DNA of 64,000 nucleotides, from positions 1-64,000 of the forward strand of contig NZ_JAHXZS010000006.1 of the NCBI RefSeq assembly GCF_019740335.1. The letters are read 5' to 3'. This stretch comes from Alteraquisediminimonas sediminicola (GTDB taxonomy: Bacteria > Pseudomonadota > Alphaproteobacteria > Sphingomonadales > Sphingomonadaceae). The first letter of the stretch is position 1; every line of letters begins with the position of its first letter. Positions 63,382-64,000 of this stretch are shown one piece after another. The notes under the pieces are model-generated. The model saw nothing but the letters and a program-made list of their open reading frames with translations, did no database searches and was not told the origin of the DNA. The position numbers and the translations under genes are program-made.

Positions 63382-64000
63382 AATCATCCCCCGGCGCACC
63401 CAGCATGATCTCGCCACTCGCCGCCAATTGACGCGCCACGCCGACGATCTGTTTTTGCGCTTCTTCGACCTCGACCCGCTTGACGAGACCGGCCTCGGCC
63501 ATTTCGTCGCGGATCGATTCCGCCGCGCGGGCCGACATCGACCCCAGCATCCGATCAATCAGCGCCTGATCCGCGCCCTTCAGCGCCAGCCCCAAGGTCG
63601 CCGCATCGACCGAACGCAATACCGCGCCCAAGGCCTTGGCATCGAGTTCGTTCAAATCCTCGAACACGAACATCTCGTCCTCGATCGCTTGCCCTAGAAT
63701 CTTGTCTTTCTTCTTCAGCGATTTCAGCACCCGTTCGCCCACCGGCTTTTTCATGGTGTTGAAGATGCGGGCGACCTCATTCTTGCCGCCCAGCCGCATG
63801 CCGGGCTTGCGTCCCGGCCTGTCGGCGGCATGGGCGAGAATGATTTCCAGCTCGGCAATCGCTTCTGCAGGCACATTTTCCAGCCGCGCCGCGCGCCATG
63901 CCAGATCGGCCTGATGATTATCGTCCAGCGGCTCCAGCGCCACCGCCGCCGCCTCTGGCGTTAAGACGGCGAGAATGATCGCAGCGACCTGCGGATGCTC
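63374..64000 (-). CDS. fliG: Flagellar motor switch protein FliG (5' end cut by window)
   Basis: The visible 208 codons start with EHPQVAAIILAVL (N/middle domain) and continue through NEVARIFNTMKKPVGERVLKSL, DEMFVFEDLNELDAKALGAVLRSVDAATLGLALKGADQALIDRMLGSMSARAAESIRDEM to the C-terminus GDDYV, including the charged helix that contacts the stator. The N-terminal part of the protein lies beyond the right edge. FliG transmits torque; it heads this leftward operon. Confidence 0.94.
   Translation of the reverse strand, partial: EHPQVAAIILAVLTPEAAAVALEPLDDNHQADLAWRAARLENVPAEAIAELEIILAHAADRPGRKPGMRLGGKNEVARIFNTMKKPVGERVLKSLKKKDKILGQAIEDEMFVFEDLNELDAKALGAVLRSVDAATLGLALKGADQALIDRMLGSMSARAAESIRDEMAEAGLVKRVEVEEAQKQIVGVARQLAASGEIMLGAPGDDYV

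Overview
The window looks like chromosome of a sphingomonad (Alphaproteobacteria, Sphingomonadales). The grounds are the high number of TonB-dependent receptors, the alpha-glucan locus with a TonB receptor and flavin-dependent halogenases, the old-yellow-enzyme and SnoaL-type genes, and moderately high GC with ATGA-overlapping operons. This is inference from gene content; no rRNA or marker gene is present.

Layout. 0.3-12 kb holds housekeeping and envelope genes: a CYTH protein, an acyl-CoA ligase, a leftward ABC efflux set (HlyD adaptor, double-FtsX permease, ATPase), cyclopropane fatty acid synthase with two small membrane proteins, and a glycosyltransferase overlapping a metallophosphoesterase. 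12.2-15.7 kb is a TonB receptor plus a secreted tyrosine-phosphatase-like enzyme. 16-22.4 kb is an orphan LuxR-type response regulator followed by a chaperone-usher fimbrial operon whose subunits are three DUF4402 proteins. 22.4-25.3 kb has an ene-reductase, two NTF2-like proteins and an HNH protein. 25.6-36 kb is a leftward alpha-glucan utilisation locus (TonB receptor, two flavin-dependent halogenases, two GH13 enzymes, sugar MFS), with two overlapping LacI-type operator candidates upstream but no LacI gene in view.

37.1-54.2 kb is the most unusual part. It is an accessory region bounded on the right by a functional tRNA-Cys gene (54160-54233, minus strand). Five related, same-orientation repeats lie at about 37.15, 39.4, 41.5, 50.6 and 54.0 kb. 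Two of them carry decayed pieces of the tRNA-Cys 3' end, and the last runs into the real tRNA. The four intervals carry unrelated cargo: (1) DUF2182/DUF1326; (2) SDR and CxxC carboxymuconolactone-decarboxylase-like protein; (3) TetR, SnoaL-like, a Dabb-PASTA fusion, a TonB receptor remnant, GIY-YIG, a broken XRE regulator, DUF3800 and membrane proteins; (4) TetR plus a KstD-like flavoprotein. No integrase is visible, so this reads as serial integration or duplication at one tRNA site.

54.3-64 kb is a leftward flagellar operon, fliG to fliR then flhB, in the usual order with overlapping genes. The export ATPase gene fliI has an in-frame TAA that removes the last 55 residues, although the remaining reading frame is intact up to its overlap with fliJ. 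Other disrupted genes are an XRE regulator with an amber codon followed at once by an ATG, a coupled frameshifted membrane ORF, and the TonB receptor remnant.
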